Assembly: GCF_017310505.1 (NCBI RefSeq)
Contig: NZ_CP065957.1
Span: 1,984,001 to 2,048,000, forward strand
DNA from: Methylacidiphilum caldifontis
Lineage (GTDB): Bacteria > Verrucomicrobiota > Verrucomicrobiia > Methylacidiphilales > Methylacidiphilaceae
DNA: 64,000 nucleotides
Reading direction: 5' to 3'
Shown: piece by piece, positions 44,015-54,306 of the stretch
Layout: each line of letters starts with the position of its first letter
How positions within the stretch are numbered: position 1 is the stretch's first letter
Made by a program: the position numbers and the translations under genes
The notes under the pieces: generated by a model
Database searches by the model: none
Told to the model about the DNA's origin: nothing
The model's input: the letters and a program-made list of their open reading frames with translations, nothing else

Positions 44015-46462
44015 ATGAGTATAAAAGGTGAGGTGTGTAACAGTACGGATTATGTGTTATGGTTTAACCAGATTACTATAGAAGACATTGCTATAGTGGG
44101 CGGGAAAAATGCATCTCTGGGTGAGATGATGAAAGAGCTATCTCCATTCGGTATCAACATTCCTAATGGATTTGCCATTACTTCGTTAGCCTATGAACAA
44201 TTTATAAATTTTAACAACATTCGTGATGAAATTAATAACAAAATAAGACAAATAAATTATTCAGATTTATCTAGCATAAAAGAAAATAGCCAATACATCA
44301 GGAACCTCATTATTAATTCTAAGATTCCATATAAATATAAAAAAGAAGTCATAACTGCCTATAAATATCTATCTAAGGATGCAGAAGTCGACGAGGTTGA
44401 CGTAGCAGTTCGTTCCAGTGCTAATATTGAAGATCTTCCTTTAGCCAGTTTTGCCGGTCAGCTCGATACCTACTTGAATATAAAGGGAGTCGATCCTTTG
44501 TTTAATGCGATAAAGCATTGTTATGCATCCCTTTATACAGAAAGAGCAATATTGTACAGGAAGGAAATGGGATATGAAAATGATAACATATCCATGTCGG
44601 TGGGTATCCAGAGAATGGTAAGATCTGATCTAGCATGTTCGGGTGTAATGTTTACTATTGATCCTAAATCTGGGTTTAAAAAGATTGTATTGATTAGTGC
44701 TTCGTATGGGCTGGGAGAAAGCATTGTACAAGGTATTGTTAATCCTGATGAGTATTATGTATTCAAGCCCACGCTGATGAAGGGATATAAGCCCATTATA
44801 CAAAAAAGAATAGGAAGTAAAGATATTAAGCTTATCTATGATGTACAGAGTGAAAATGTTTTAAACAATGTTTATGTAAAAAATGTTTCTGTTCCCGAAG
44901 ATGATAGAAATAAATACGTATTATCAGACAATGAAATTCTTCTTCTTAGTCAATGGGCATGTCTCATAGAAGAACATTACACTCGTAGAAATGGCCGCTA
45001 TACCCCCATGGATATAGAATGGGCAAAAGATGGGTTAAGTGACAAACTATTTATCCTTCAAGCTAGGCCGGAAACTGTTCATAGAGACAAATCCAAAAAA
45101 ACAATCGAAATCTTTCAAATAAAAAGACAGGGGTCTCTCCTTGTTGAGGGTAAAGCGATAGGTGAAAAAATATCGCAGGGAAAAGTTAGAGTTATCAAAG
45201 ATTTACAACAACTTGATCAGTTTCAGCCTGGAGAAGTTCTTGTTGTTGAAAAAACCGATCCAGACTGGGAACCAATCCTTAAGAAAGCGGCAGCGATTGT
45301 TACCGATAGGGGTGGAAGAACCTGCCATGCGGCTATTGTCAGTAGAGAACTGGGTGTTCCAGCGGTCGTTGGGACCGAAACTGCAACAAAAGTATTAAGA
45401 GATGGAATGGTTGTTACGGTTTGTTGTGCTGAAGGAGAAATCGGTAAGGTCTACGAGGGAGAAATCCCCTATACGATCGAAAAGATTAACCTCGTAGAAA
45501 TCCCATCCACTAAGACAAAAATCTTAATTAATATTGGAAATCCTCAAGAAGCCTTTGATTTTTCTTTCCTTCCCAACGACGGGGTTGGTCTTGCTCGTGA
45601 GGAATTTCTCCTGACCAATTACGTCAAGGTCCATCCTATGGCTTTGGTTAATTTTGAAAAGCTAAGGGAAGGAACAGAAAAAACAAAAATACGTCAATTA
45701 ACCCAGCATTATCCCCAAAAAACAGATTACTTCGTAGAAAAGCTTGCCGAAGGCATCGGGATGATCGCTGCAGCCTTTTACCCGAAGGATGTCATTGTCA
45801 GGCTTAGTGATTTTAAATCTAATGAGTATGCCAATTTGTTGGGAGGAGTGGACTTTGAGCCCGTTGAAAGAAATCCAATGATCGGGTTTCGAGGTGCTTC
45901 ACGCTACTATCATCCTTATTATCGTCAAGGTTTTGCCCTGGAATGTATGGCCATTAAAAAGGCCAGGGAATCCTTTGGGCTCATCAATATTAAAGTGATG
46001 ATCCCGTTTGTGAGGACCGTAGAAGAAGGGAAAAAAGTTATTGAAGAGTTGGCCAAAAATGGACTCAGAAAAGGAGAAAATGGCCTTGAAATATACATGA
46101 TGTGCGAGGTGCCCAGTAATGTCATTTTAGCCGAGGCATTTTGTGAAATATTTGATGGCTTTTCTATAGGATCCAACGATTTGACTCAATTTGTTCTCGG
46201 TGTTGATAGGGATTCTGAAATTATTTCTTCCCTCTATGATGAGCGTAACGAGGCAGTTAGGAGAATGATCGCTTCTGTGATTCAGGTTGCGAAAGAGAAA
46301 AAAAAGAAAATTGGTATTTGTGGGGAAGCGCCTAGTAATTACCCGGATTTCCTAGAGTTTATTATCAAAGAAGGCATAAACAGCATATCTGTTAATCCTA
46401 ATTCTGTATACACAACACTTTTAAAAGTTTCGGAAATAGAAAAAAATATAGAAAAAACATAG
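44015..46462 (+). CDS. ppsA: Phosphoenolpyruvate synthase
   Basis: An 815-residue PEP synthase. I chose ATG 44015, with GGAG eight bases upstream and GGKNASLGEM near residue 29, matching the family start; the longer frame overlaps the previous gene. The swivelling phosphohistidine domain shows GGRTCHAAIVSRELGVPAVVG near 430, and the C-terminal PEP barrel has GFRGASRYYHP and SIGSNDLTQ. It makes PEP from pyruvate and ATP, needed when carbon enters as pyruvate. It follows pmoCAB, supporting C3 growth. The first 350 codons are noticeably more AT-rich than the rest. Confidence 0.93.
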   Translation: MSIKGEVCNSTDYVLWFNQITIEDIAIVGGKNASLGEMMKELSPFGINIPNGFAITSLAYEQFINFNNIRDEINNKIRQINYSDLSSIKENSQYIRNLIINSKIPYKYKKEVITAYKYLSKDAEVDEVDVAVRSSANIEDLPLASFAGQLDTYLNIKGVDPLFNAIKHCYASLYTERAILYRKEMGYENDNISMSVGIQRMVRSDLACSGVMFTIDPKSGFKKIVLISASYGLGESIVQGIVNPDEYYVFKPTLMKGYKPIIQKRIGSKDIKLIYDVQSENVLNNVYVKNVSVPEDDRNKYVLSDNEILLLSQWACLIEEHYTRRNGRYTPMDIEWAKDGLSDKLFILQARPETVHRDKSKKTIEIFQIKRQGSLLVEGKAIGEKISQGKVRVIKDLQQLDQFQPGEVLVVEKTDPDWEPILKKAAAIVTDRGGRTCHAAIVSRELGVPAVVGTETATKVLRDGMVVTVCCAEGEIGKVYEGEIPYTIEKINLVEIPSTKTKILINIGNPQEAFDFSFLPNDGVGLAREEFLLTNYVKVHPMALVNFEKLREGTEKTKIRQLTQHYPQKTDYFVEKLAEGIGMIAAAFYPKDVIVRLSDFKSNEYANLLGGVDFEPVERNPMIGFRGASRYYHPYYRQGFALECMAIKKARESFGLINIKVMIPFVRTVEEGKKVIEELAKNGLRKGENGLEIYMMCEVPSNVILAEAFCEIFDGFSIGSNDLTQFVLGVDRDSEIISSLYDERNEAVRRMIASVIQVAKEKKKKIGICGEAPSNYPDFLEFIIKEGINSISVNPNSVYTTLLKVSEIEKNIEKT

Positions 46463-46472
46463 GAGGTATATA

Positions 46473-47255
46473 ATGAAATCAAAAAAACGACATTTAAGTC
46501 TAAAACATAAAGTAAGTTATGTTTTGAGTATTATATCAGTTTTAATATTATACAAATCAGTACTTCACGCTGAATCAAATAGTAATATATCTGACATAAG
46601 AGAAGATGAAAACCAGCAAAAATCATATGTGGAACATAGGAAGCAACTTTTGGAAAATAATGAAATCAACAAGCCAAAGCCTTATCATCTTTTTGTTCTA
46701 GGTGGTTTTGGCCCTGCCTTTCCCTATTCTGGATCATCCACATTAAATGGAATGACGACAGATTTTGCAAAAAACTATTCCTATGTTCCCGCCGTCGAAG
46801 TAGGAGTTCTTTGGTATGATCCATCCCGATGGAAACATCTGACATTTGGTATCGCATTCGTGGGGGCGTTTTTAGGGAACCAAAGTTTGTCCTATGTTCA
46901 AGGATTACAAAAAATGGATAATAATTCTGCCATTGGGGGATTTTTAGGACTGTCCGCTATTGTTGGATATGTTACGGGAAAGTTTGTTCCCTACATAGGA
47001 GTGGCTGGTGGAGGAGTCGTGTTGAGTCTAGAAAGCAGTAATGCATATCTAGGTAGTGTTTGGGGCAGTTGGTATTCCCCGGTTCTTGGGTTTAATTATT
47101 TGATTGATAAACATTGGTTTACGGGAGCTACACTATTTTGGCTCTTTGATCAGAATCTCAATGGGTATCATAATAGCAAAGCAGGTATTAATGCTTTTAA
47201 TCTTAATCAAGTATATGAGCCGCTACTTACAGCAAATATAGGATTTATGTTTTAA
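46473..47255 (+). CDS. Outer-membrane beta-barrel protein of unknown function
   Basis: A 260-residue protein with a Sec signal peptide (cut near HAES, residue 35), a charged linker, then alternating hydrophobic strands (GVLWYDPSRW, FGIAFVGAFLG, FVPYIGVAGGGVVLSLES) ending in GFMF, with a terminal aromatic as in outer-membrane barrels. The length suggests eight to ten strands. AGGAGG lies seven bases upstream. It is the last gene before a strong hairpin, so it belongs to the pmoCAB-ppsA operon. It may be a porin or anchor; no family is recognised. Confidence 0.65.
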   Translation: MKSKKRHLSLKHKVSYVLSIISVLILYKSVLHAESNSNISDIREDENQQKSYVEHRKQLLENNEINKPKPYHLFVLGGFGPAFPYSGSSTLNGMTTDFAKNYSYVPAVEVGVLWYDPSRWKHLTFGIAFVGAFLGNQSLSYVQGLQKMDNNSAIGGFLGLSAIVGYVTGKFVPYIGVAGGGVVLSLESSNAYLGSVWGSWYSPVLGFNYLIDKHWFTGATLFWLFDQNLNGYHNSKAGINAFNLNQVYEPLLTANIGFMF

Positions 47256-47280
47256 ACTATTTTCTTATCTCCCATCCCCA

Positions 47281-47312
47281 CCCCAGCGCTGGAAATCAAA
47301 CCAGTGCTGGGG
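47281..47312 (+). terminator. Strong hairpin ending the pmoCAB-ppsA operon
   Basis: A 12-bp stem, CCCCAGCGCTGG with CCAGTGCTGGGG (one mismatch), and an eight-base loop lie 25 bases after the last gene. No long T run follows, so termination efficiency is uncertain. The bases just after it repeat the 3' end of the preceding gene (ATATAGGxTTTATGTTTT). Confidence 0.7.
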
Positions 47313-47422
47313 ATTAAATATAGGGTTTATGTTTTCAATCATAAAAACTCGGGAAAGAACGCATCAACGATTAAAAAATCTATCACATCACTTAAACTCG
47401 AAAATGGCAAGTTCTAGCCGAT

Positions 47423-49229
47423 CTTCCTTATAATTTTGAGCAAAATTTAGGCAGACAAAGCACTTAGGGCCAACAAAGTAGGACGTAATATGTGAATAAA
47501 TGTGAATTATTTTTGTTGGTTATTTTCTCATATTTTGACATACTGTAGGCATGTATTTGCAGGAGGTGCGTACCTACCAGAAAGGCAAGATCTATCGGTC
47601 CTATCTCGTCCGGGAGTCCTACCGAGTGGGCAAACAGGTCAAGACAAGGATCCTGGCTAATCTGACTCGGATGCCTGAAGAAGTCAGGGATGCGGTCAGG
47701 GCAATCTTGCAGGGGAAGAAGCTTGTTCCCCTGGAGGAGTGGGAAGCCCCGGATGCTTTGGATTACGGGGGCCTGGCAGTCCTCGAGCAAGCTTGGCAAC
47801 GATTCGGTTTGGATCAAGCTCTTGGCGGAGTCAAATCGGAACGGAAACGGAAGATTTTGAAGGCGATGATCTACGGGCGGATTCTTTTTCCCTCATCCAA
47901 GCTTGCCCTGCGGGAGGAAGCCCGGGGGACACTCCTGGCCAAGGCTTGTGGGTTGGAGGAGGATGACCTGGAGGAAGAAGATCTCTACCAAGCAATGGAT
48001 GGACTCGGGTGGCTTTGGAGCAGAATCGAGAAGAAGCTCTACGAGGAATCTCAACCGACTGGAGCAAGCCTGGTGCTCTATGATCTATCCAGTGTATATT
48101 TTGAAGGGGATGGTCCAGCTGGCTTGGCCCAATATGGATACAGCAGGGATCATCGGCAGGATAGGCTGCAGGTTCTTCTTGCCGTCGCTACGGATAGTCG
48201 GGGCATTCCAATTCATGTGGAGGTGCTTCGAGGGAACCGGGCGGATAGTACGACCCTGACGGGGCTTTTGGTTACCCTGCGACGAAGGTTTGGGATCCAG
48301 GAAGCGACCTTTGTCTTCGACGGGGGGATGAAGAGCCGGTGGAACCTGGAGATATTGACAGGCCTAGAACTCAGGTACGTGACTCGGGCAACTCAGGCGA
48401 AGTTGCAGGAGATTGTCGGTAGCCTTCCTGAAGACCGCCAGCTTTGGTTTACAGATCGGACTCAGGTTCTGGAGATCGAACAGCAGGGAGTTCGTTATGT
48501 TATTGCCGGAGGGGAGTGGCGAGCGCAACGGGATAGGGAGCGACGGGAAAGACGGATCGAGCAAGGAGAAGAGCTGCTGCGCCAAATAGCACGATCGATG
48601 CGGAAGGGAGTGGATCCGGTCAATCTGGGCAGCCGGGTCGGCCGGGCGCTCCAGAAAATCCAGGCGCATAAATACTTTCGGTACGGGGTTGACGCCAAAG
48701 GCCGGTTCTGGTGGAAGCTCGATAGGGATCGGGTCAAGGAAGAAGAGGCAATCGATGGGTGGTATCTTTTGGAAACTAACCTTCCCTCGGCCAAAGCTTC
48801 GGATCAACAAGTCCTCACGCACTACAAGAGGCTTGCAGAAGTTGAGTCAGCCTTTTGCGAGCTCAAAAGTTACCTGGAAATCCGTCCGGTCTATCACTGG
48901 CGACCGGACCGGGTTCGTAACCACATAAGGCTCTGCTTCTTGGCCTTCTGGATTAGCGCCCGGCTCGGAACCGAATGGGTAGAGAAGGGTTTTACCGAAG
49001 AAGTTCCCAAAGTGCTCCGCCGCTTGCAATCAATCCGCTTGGTCCAACTCTCTAGCAAGGGAAAGCCTGTAACCTGGCTTTTATCCCGGATCCCTACAGA
49101 GCTCAACGCATTGCTTCAAAAACTCGACCTGCTACCGCTGTTTGCTCATCCGCCCAAGTGGGTTATGTAGGCAGAATAAAAATGTTATCTCGTTCTGCTG
49201 CAACAACTTATATTTTAGAGTTTCGGAAG
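47423..49229 (+). mobile_element. IS1634-like insertion sequence, intact copy
   Basis: Ends are estimated by comparing three copies: similarity to the element at 52305 starts at CTTCCTTATAATTTTGAG and stops near the GGAAG after the transposase. The outer five bases (CTTCC/GGAAG) are inverted; a longer terminal repeat or a target duplication was not established. It is GC-richer than its surroundings. Confidence 0.7.
47551..49170 (+). CDS. IS1634-family transposase, full length
   Basis: A 539-residue DDE transposase. The N terminus (VRTYQKGKIYRSYLVRESYRVGKQVKTRILANL) is typical of the IS1634 group. Catalytic acids are visible in LYDLSSVYFEG (near residue 170), FVFDGGMKSR (near 250), and the AEVESAFCELKSYLEIRPVYHW region (near 430) with the conserved glutamate. 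The GGAGG in the start region is inside the gene, so the ribosome site is weak. The copy is intact and may be active. Confidence 0.85.
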   Translation: MYLQEVRTYQKGKIYRSYLVRESYRVGKQVKTRILANLTRMPEEVRDAVRAILQGKKLVPLEEWEAPDALDYGGLAVLEQAWQRFGLDQALGGVKSERKRKILKAMIYGRILFPSSKLALREEARGTLLAKACGLEEDDLEEEDLYQAMDGLGWLWSRIEKKLYEESQPTGASLVLYDLSSVYFEGDGPAGLAQYGYSRDHRQDRLQVLLAVATDSRGIPIHVEVLRGNRADSTTLTGLLVTLRRRFGIQEATFVFDGGMKSRWNLEILTGLELRYVTRATQAKLQEIVGSLPEDRQLWFTDRTQVLEIEQQGVRYVIAGGEWRAQRDRERRERRIEQGEELLRQIARSMRKGVDPVNLGSRVGRALQKIQAHKYFRYGVDAKGRFWWKLDRDRVKEEEAIDGWYLLETNLPSAKASDQQVLTHYKRLAEVESAFCELKSYLEIRPVYHWRPDRVRNHIRLCFLAFWISARLGTEWVEKGFTEEVPKVLRRLQSIRLVQLSSKGKPVTWLLSRIPTELNALLQKLDLLPLFAHPPKWVM

Positions 49230-49398
49230 TTCAGCTAGAGCTTGCTTCTTTTATCAAATTGCAGGCTTTCAATGACAAGCCGCTTCCCCAATGTGCGGAT
49301 AGAGCTTGATATTTAATTATAGGAACAAAAATTGGAGTACCGACTGCAATTTGTGAATAAATAAAAAACTATATTGCCTTATTCCCATGTAATTTTTC

Positions 49399-50040
49399 CA
49401 ATGAGTTTCAGTTGGTGCTGTAACAAAAAGAGAAAGCTGGAAAAAATTGGGTTTGGATAGTTTCGACATTGAGAAGAATAAGAAACCATTTCCAAGAGAG
49501 CTAGGTATTAGATAGAGATAGAAATTAAGAAAGTCTTTTTAGCAGAGAAATTTAATAATTGGGGAGGACCTCTGAGGGCATCCTAGCTGTTGTCCAGATA
49601 TGCTTAGGATTGATCGTAAAAATTGCGTTAACAATTCGTTTTTGAAGTCTCTAAGGCCACATTGGCTCTTATTTAGGTTCGGTTGACGGTTTCGTAATCT
49701 CCCTTACAAAAACTAATTTCGTGAGTTACAAAACGGATTGTCCATTGGCTCTTGGAACCAGGAGAAGCTTTTAAAATTGTCAACGTCAAGTTTATCACCT
49801 ATACACCTTATTGAATCAGTTGACTCATCGAAAAGGTTCCCTGCTGCATAACGTCGACTGGGTAATTTACCCTAGCTCTTCGACTGATAGGCAATTCTGA
49901 ATTTTTAAATAGGTATAAGCCTAAGGATTATTATCAGTTCTTTCGGTAACCTCTAGCAGGGAGGAAATCCAGCAAGATAAAAACGGTTATTGATTAAGGG
50001 ATGAATTGGCCTGATAGGCAAAAGTTCAATTGCCCAGATA
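49399..50040 (-). pseudogene. Decayed fragment of a TonB receptor gene
   Basis: The stretch aligns base by base with 32815-33480, the middle of the intact TonB receptor gene, in the same orientation, with many small indels and stops. Shared landmarks are the TCAGTTGGTG, AGCTCTTCGACT and AATAGGT blocks in identical order. It lies between the intact IS copy and the sigma-54 regulator gene. The remaining parts of the 49230-50235 gap show nothing else. Confidence 0.82.
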
Positions 50041-50235
50041 TAAAAAAAACAAATCAAAGAATGGCGAAGAAGATCGAAAAATTTATGAGGATAAAAAAAA
50101 GAGAATCCATTAAAGTCATTCAATTTTATATGGTTAGCTGGAAATTTTTGAATTGCGCTAGAAATAAAATTTGATTGATCATCATTAATGTTTTAATAGG
50201 TTCATAAAAGAAAATTATTGTATCTTTAATGTAAG

Positions 50236-52218
50236 ATGAATGACATTATTCAAGAATGGGAGAATTTTACCTTGGGCAATGGGGTTCAACCAAGGGTTAG
50301 AAATGACATTTTGAAAAGCTGGGAAAGATGCAAAAAATACGGTGTTGATGTTGAAAAACACTCGCCCTTGCTTCTTCCTTCACAAGAAGAAAATCTTAAC
50401 CTAGACATAGATTCATTTTCTTTTCTTCAACCTCTATTTCCCCTGCTTCGAATGCAGGCACTCGATTTTGATTGTCTGATAGCCATCACCAGTTCTGAAG
50501 GAGTGGTGAGTTTTGTCGATGGACCAGAAAGATTTTTAGAAAAGGCGAATTTTTATAAGTTGGTTATTGGAGCCAATTGGAGTGAAAAATATTGCGGTTG
50601 TACGGCTATTGGAGCGGCAATCGAAGAAAAAAAGCCTGTTACGGTTATTGGTCCAGAACATTATTGTGCTTCTCTTCACGATATATGGTGTACTTCTGCA
50701 ATTATTCACAAACCTGAATCGAAAGAACTTTTTATGGCTTTAACGATGATTGGCGATCTTGCACACAAACCCATCCCGATCAGTGTGGCCATAACCAACA
50801 GTTCTCTTATTGAAAGCAAACTTGCAACAGTCCTTTATGCAGATAGGGCTTATCTTTACAGTTGGTTTATAGAAAAAAAGGGACTTTATAGGACTTCTCC
50901 CTTTTTGCTCATCGATTCATTAGGAACCATTTTACATTGTACAAAAGAAATTCTAGCTGAATTTCAGGCCACCCCGTTAGAACTCGTAGTTATTAGAAAT
51001 AGACCAAGAAGTGTTTTTAATCAGCCTAAGGTATTTGAATCTGATATTGTTCTTGGAAAGACGGTCATTACCGCTCTGATTGAGCCTATTTTGAATCAAA
51101 ACAGAATTATTGGATACCTCATCGAACTGCCTCATAGCTTTTCTGGGGCTTCTTCTGGGAGAAATGTCAAAACCTTGGATTTCTCCTACATTTCATCTAA
51201 ATCTCAAAAACCGAGTACTGAAACACAGGTTACGGTTTCTGCTGATTCGATTATTGGTAAGTCTACCGCTTTTGTAGCTGCAATTGAGGAAGCCAAGGTT
51301 GCAGCTCAAAATGATTTGCCCGTTCTTCTCTTAGGTGAAACGGGTACCGGAAAAGAAGTTTTTGCCAAGTTTATTCATCAAAAAAGCCGAAGATCAAAAG
51401 AAACTTTTTTAGCAATTAATTGTGCTGCCATTCCAAAGGAATTGGTGGTGAGTGAGCTATTTGGATTTGAGGGGGGGACTTTTACTGGCTCTTCTAAAGA
51501 AGGAAGAAAGGGAAAATTTCTTCTAGCCAATTACGGAACAATTTTTCTCGATGAAATTGGAGAGCTTCCTTTAGAGATTCAGGGCACACTTCTTCGTGTC
51601 CTTGAAGAGTTTGAAATTTTTCCAATAGGAGCTAAAAATCCCATTCCAGTAGATGTTAGAGTTATTGCAGCGACTAACAAGGATCTTAATTTGTTAAGTC
51701 AGAAGGGATTATTTAGAAAAGATCTTTTTTACAGATTAAACATTTTCCCAATTTATCTTCCTCCATTAAGGGATCGAGGGAAAGATATTGAATTGCTCTT
51801 TATGTATTTTGTTGAACAGATCTCTAAAAAATTGCAATTTTCTCCACCTATCGATTGGGATGGAATTTTACCGGTCCTTTATTCCTATTCTTGGCCTGGT
51901 AATGTAAGAGAGCTAAAGAACGTTGCTTTTAGGCTTATTGCTAAAAATCTTCAAAACAAACTGATTAAATCAACTGATCTGCTTTCCATTTTAAATAGTG
52001 CTGCTAATGAAACTCAAGAGAGCCGATTGCCCCACGAACAGAATCAGAACGAAATGAAGCTATCTTTCGATACAAATCTTCTTCATTATAAGAAGCATAA
52101 AAAAGAGCTCATCGTTTCTGCATTGGAGAAATCAGGGGGGAACATGAGTGTAGCTGCAAAATTGCTAGGAGTACACCGCAGTACGCTTTATAGGAATCTA
52201 AAAAAATTCTCATCATAA
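50236..52218 (+). CDS. AcoR-like sigma-54-dependent transcriptional activator
   Basis: A 660-residue regulator. Residues about 20-200 are a GAF-type sensor with GANWSEKYCGCTAIGAAIEEKKPVTVIG and HYCASLHDIWCTSA, typical of the AcoR group that senses acetoin and related small compounds. The AAA+ domain has Walker A LGETGTGKE (near 365), Walker B TIFLDEIGELP, and a NVRELKN segment. The loop that touches sigma-54, usually GAFTGA, reads GTFTGS (near 413). A Fis-type helix-turn-helix ends the protein (AAKLLGVHRSTLYRNL). It is the natural candidate activator of the two sigma-54 promoters at 40117 and 40306. Confidence 0.88.
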   Translation: MNDIIQEWENFTLGNGVQPRVRNDILKSWERCKKYGVDVEKHSPLLLPSQEENLNLDIDSFSFLQPLFPLLRMQALDFDCLIAITSSEGVVSFVDGPERFLEKANFYKLVIGANWSEKYCGCTAIGAAIEEKKPVTVIGPEHYCASLHDIWCTSAIIHKPESKELFMALTMIGDLAHKPIPISVAITNSSLIESKLATVLYADRAYLYSWFIEKKGLYRTSPFLLIDSLGTILHCTKEILAEFQATPLELVVIRNRPRSVFNQPKVFESDIVLGKTVITALIEPILNQNRIIGYLIELPHSFSGASSGRNVKTLDFSYISSKSQKPSTETQVTVSADSIIGKSTAFVAAIEEAKVAAQNDLPVLLLGETGTGKEVFAKFIHQKSRRSKETFLAINCAAIPKELVVSELFGFEGGTFTGSSKEGRKGKFLLANYGTIFLDEIGELPLEIQGTLLRVLEEFEIFPIGAKNPIPVDVRVIAATNKDLNLLSQKGLFRKDLFYRLNIFPIYLPPLRDRGKDIELLFMYFVEQISKKLQFSPPIDWDGILPVLYSYSWPGNVRELKNVAFRLIAKNLQNKLIKSTDLLSILNSAANETQESRLPHEQNQNEMKLSFDTNLLHYKKHKKELIVSALEKSGGNMSVAAKLLGVHRSTLYRNLKKFSS

Positions 52219-52304
52219 GTAGTCAAACAAGGAAATAAAAGATAATCTTCCTTATTTTTTTAGCTGTCTCATCATGCTTAAGATTTTTCCTTTAATTAAC
52301 CGTT

Positions 52305-54113
52305 CTTCCTTATAATTTTGAGCAAAATTTAGGCAGACAAAGCATTTATGGCCAACAATGTAGGACGTGTTAATATGTGAATAATATATGTTATTTATTC
52401 TCATCTTTTGACATACTGTAGGCATGTATTTGCAAGAAGTGCGTACCTACCAAAACGGCAAGGTTTATCGGTCCTATCTCGTCCGGGAGTCCTACCGAGT
52501 AGGCAAACAGGTCAAGACAAGGATCCTGGCTAATCTGACTCGGATGCCTGAAGAAGTCAGGGATGCGGTCAGGGCAATCTTACAGGGGAAGAAGCTCATT
52601 CCTCTGGAGGAGTGGGAAGCCCCGGATGCTTTAGATTACGGAGGTTTGGCAGTTCTCGAGCAAGCCTGGCAACGATTCGGTTTGGACCAAGCTCTTGCCG
52701 GAGTCAAATCGGAGCGAAAACGAAAACTTTTGAAGGCGATGATCTACGGGCGGATTCTTTTTCCCTCATCCAAGCTTGCCCTGCGGGAGGAAGCCCGGGG
52801 GACACTCCTGGCCAAGGCTTGTGGGTTGGAGGAGAATGAGCTGAAGGAGGAAGATCTCTACCAAGCGATGGATGGACTCGGGTGGCTTTGGAGCGGGATC
52901 GAGAAGAAGCTCTACGAGGAATCTCAACCGACTGGAGCAAGCCTGGTGCTCTATGATCTATCCAGTGTATATTTTGAAGGAGATGGACCAGCTGGCTTGG
53001 CCCAATATGGCTACAGCAGGGATCATCGGCAGGATAGGCTACAGGTTCTTCTTGCCGTCGCTACGGATAGTCGGGGCATTCCAATTCACGTGGAGGTGCT
53101 TCGAGGAAACCGGGCAGATAGCACGACCCTGACGGGGCTTTTGGTTACGCTGCGACGAAGGTTTGGGATCCAGGAAGCGACCTTTGTCTTCGACGGGGGA
53201 ATGAAGAGCCGGTGGAACCTGGAGATACTGACAGGCCTGGAACTCAGGTACGTGACTCGGGCAACTCAGGCGAAGTTGCAGGAGATTGTCGGTAGCCTTC
53301 CTGAAGACCGCCAGCTTTGGCTTACGGATCGGACTCGGGTCCTGGAGATCGAACACCAGGGAGTTCGCTATGTTATTGCCGGAGGGGAGTTGCTAGCACA
53401 ACGGGATAGGGAGCAACGAGAAAGACGGATCGAGCAAGGAGAAGAGCTGCTGCGCCAAATAGCACGGTCAATACGGAAGGGAGTGGATCCGGTCAATCTG
53501 GGCAGCCGGGTCGGCCGGGCGCTCCAGGAAATCCAGGCGCATAAATACTTTCGGTATGGAGTTGACGCCAAAGGCCGGTTCTGGTGGAAGCTCGATTTGG
53601 AGCGGGTTAAGGAAGAAGAGGCGATCGATGGTTGGCATCTTTTGGAGACTAACCTTCCCTCAGCCAAAGCTTTGGATCAGCAAGTCCTCACGCACTACAA
53701 GAGGATTGCAGAGGTTGAGGCCGCCATATCCCAAGCTCAAGAGCTACATGGAAATCCGTACGGTCTATCACTGGTGGCCGGACCGGGTCCGTAACCACAT
53801 GAGGCTCTGCTTCTTGGCCTTCTGGATCAGTGCCTGGCTCGGAACTGCAGTGGGTAGCGAAGGGCTTCACCGAAAAAGTTCTCAAAGTACTTCGTCGCTT
53901 GCAATCAATCTGCTTGGCCCAACTTTCTACCAAGGGAAAGCATGTGATCGGGCTCTTATCCAGGATCCCTAATGAGCTCAACGTATTGCTTCATAAAATC
54001 GATCTGCTTCCGCTCTTCGCTTATCCGCCCAAGTGAGCCCTGTAGGCAGAATAAAAGTGTTATTATGTTCTGCTGCAATATGTTATATCTTAGAGTTTTG
54101 GATGTTTGGTTAG
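52305..54113 (+). mobile_element. IS1634-like insertion sequence, inactivated copy
   Basis: Same element as at 47423, with the flanking similarity ending at corresponding points. The sequence is highly similar over the first 1300 bases. The 205 bases between the regulator and the transposase start are mostly its left end. Confidence 0.7.
52424..54036 (+). pseudogene. IS1634-family transposase, frameshifted
   Basis: The first 440 codons match the intact transposase. One extra base in the AEVE-A region (near 53730) shifts the frame and the reading ends at 53794. A second extra base near 53845 is also found in the third fragment, and the remaining tail is readable again from 53830 to 54036. The catalytic glutamate region is therefore lost from the main product, and the copy cannot encode a complete enzyme. 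Confidence 0.85.
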
Positions 54114-54306
54114 GAAAGCGGGATTCTTGCGCAAAATCGGTGGTGGAACATCAACAAATGGGCTAGGTCGTGATCCTCTTTTCTTGATTGCGTCAGTCAA
54201 TGGAAATGGGATTACCTCGAGGGAAAAATAGCGAGCCGAGCTCGATGAAATGACGAGCCACCTACAAACTCATCGACTACGGCCTGTAGATTAGGGAGCT
54301 TGTCGA

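Noticed and set aside
52872-53132. Many frames overlapping the transposase genes on both strands
   Set aside because: They are by-products of GC-rich transposase coding sequence and recur identically in both IS copies.
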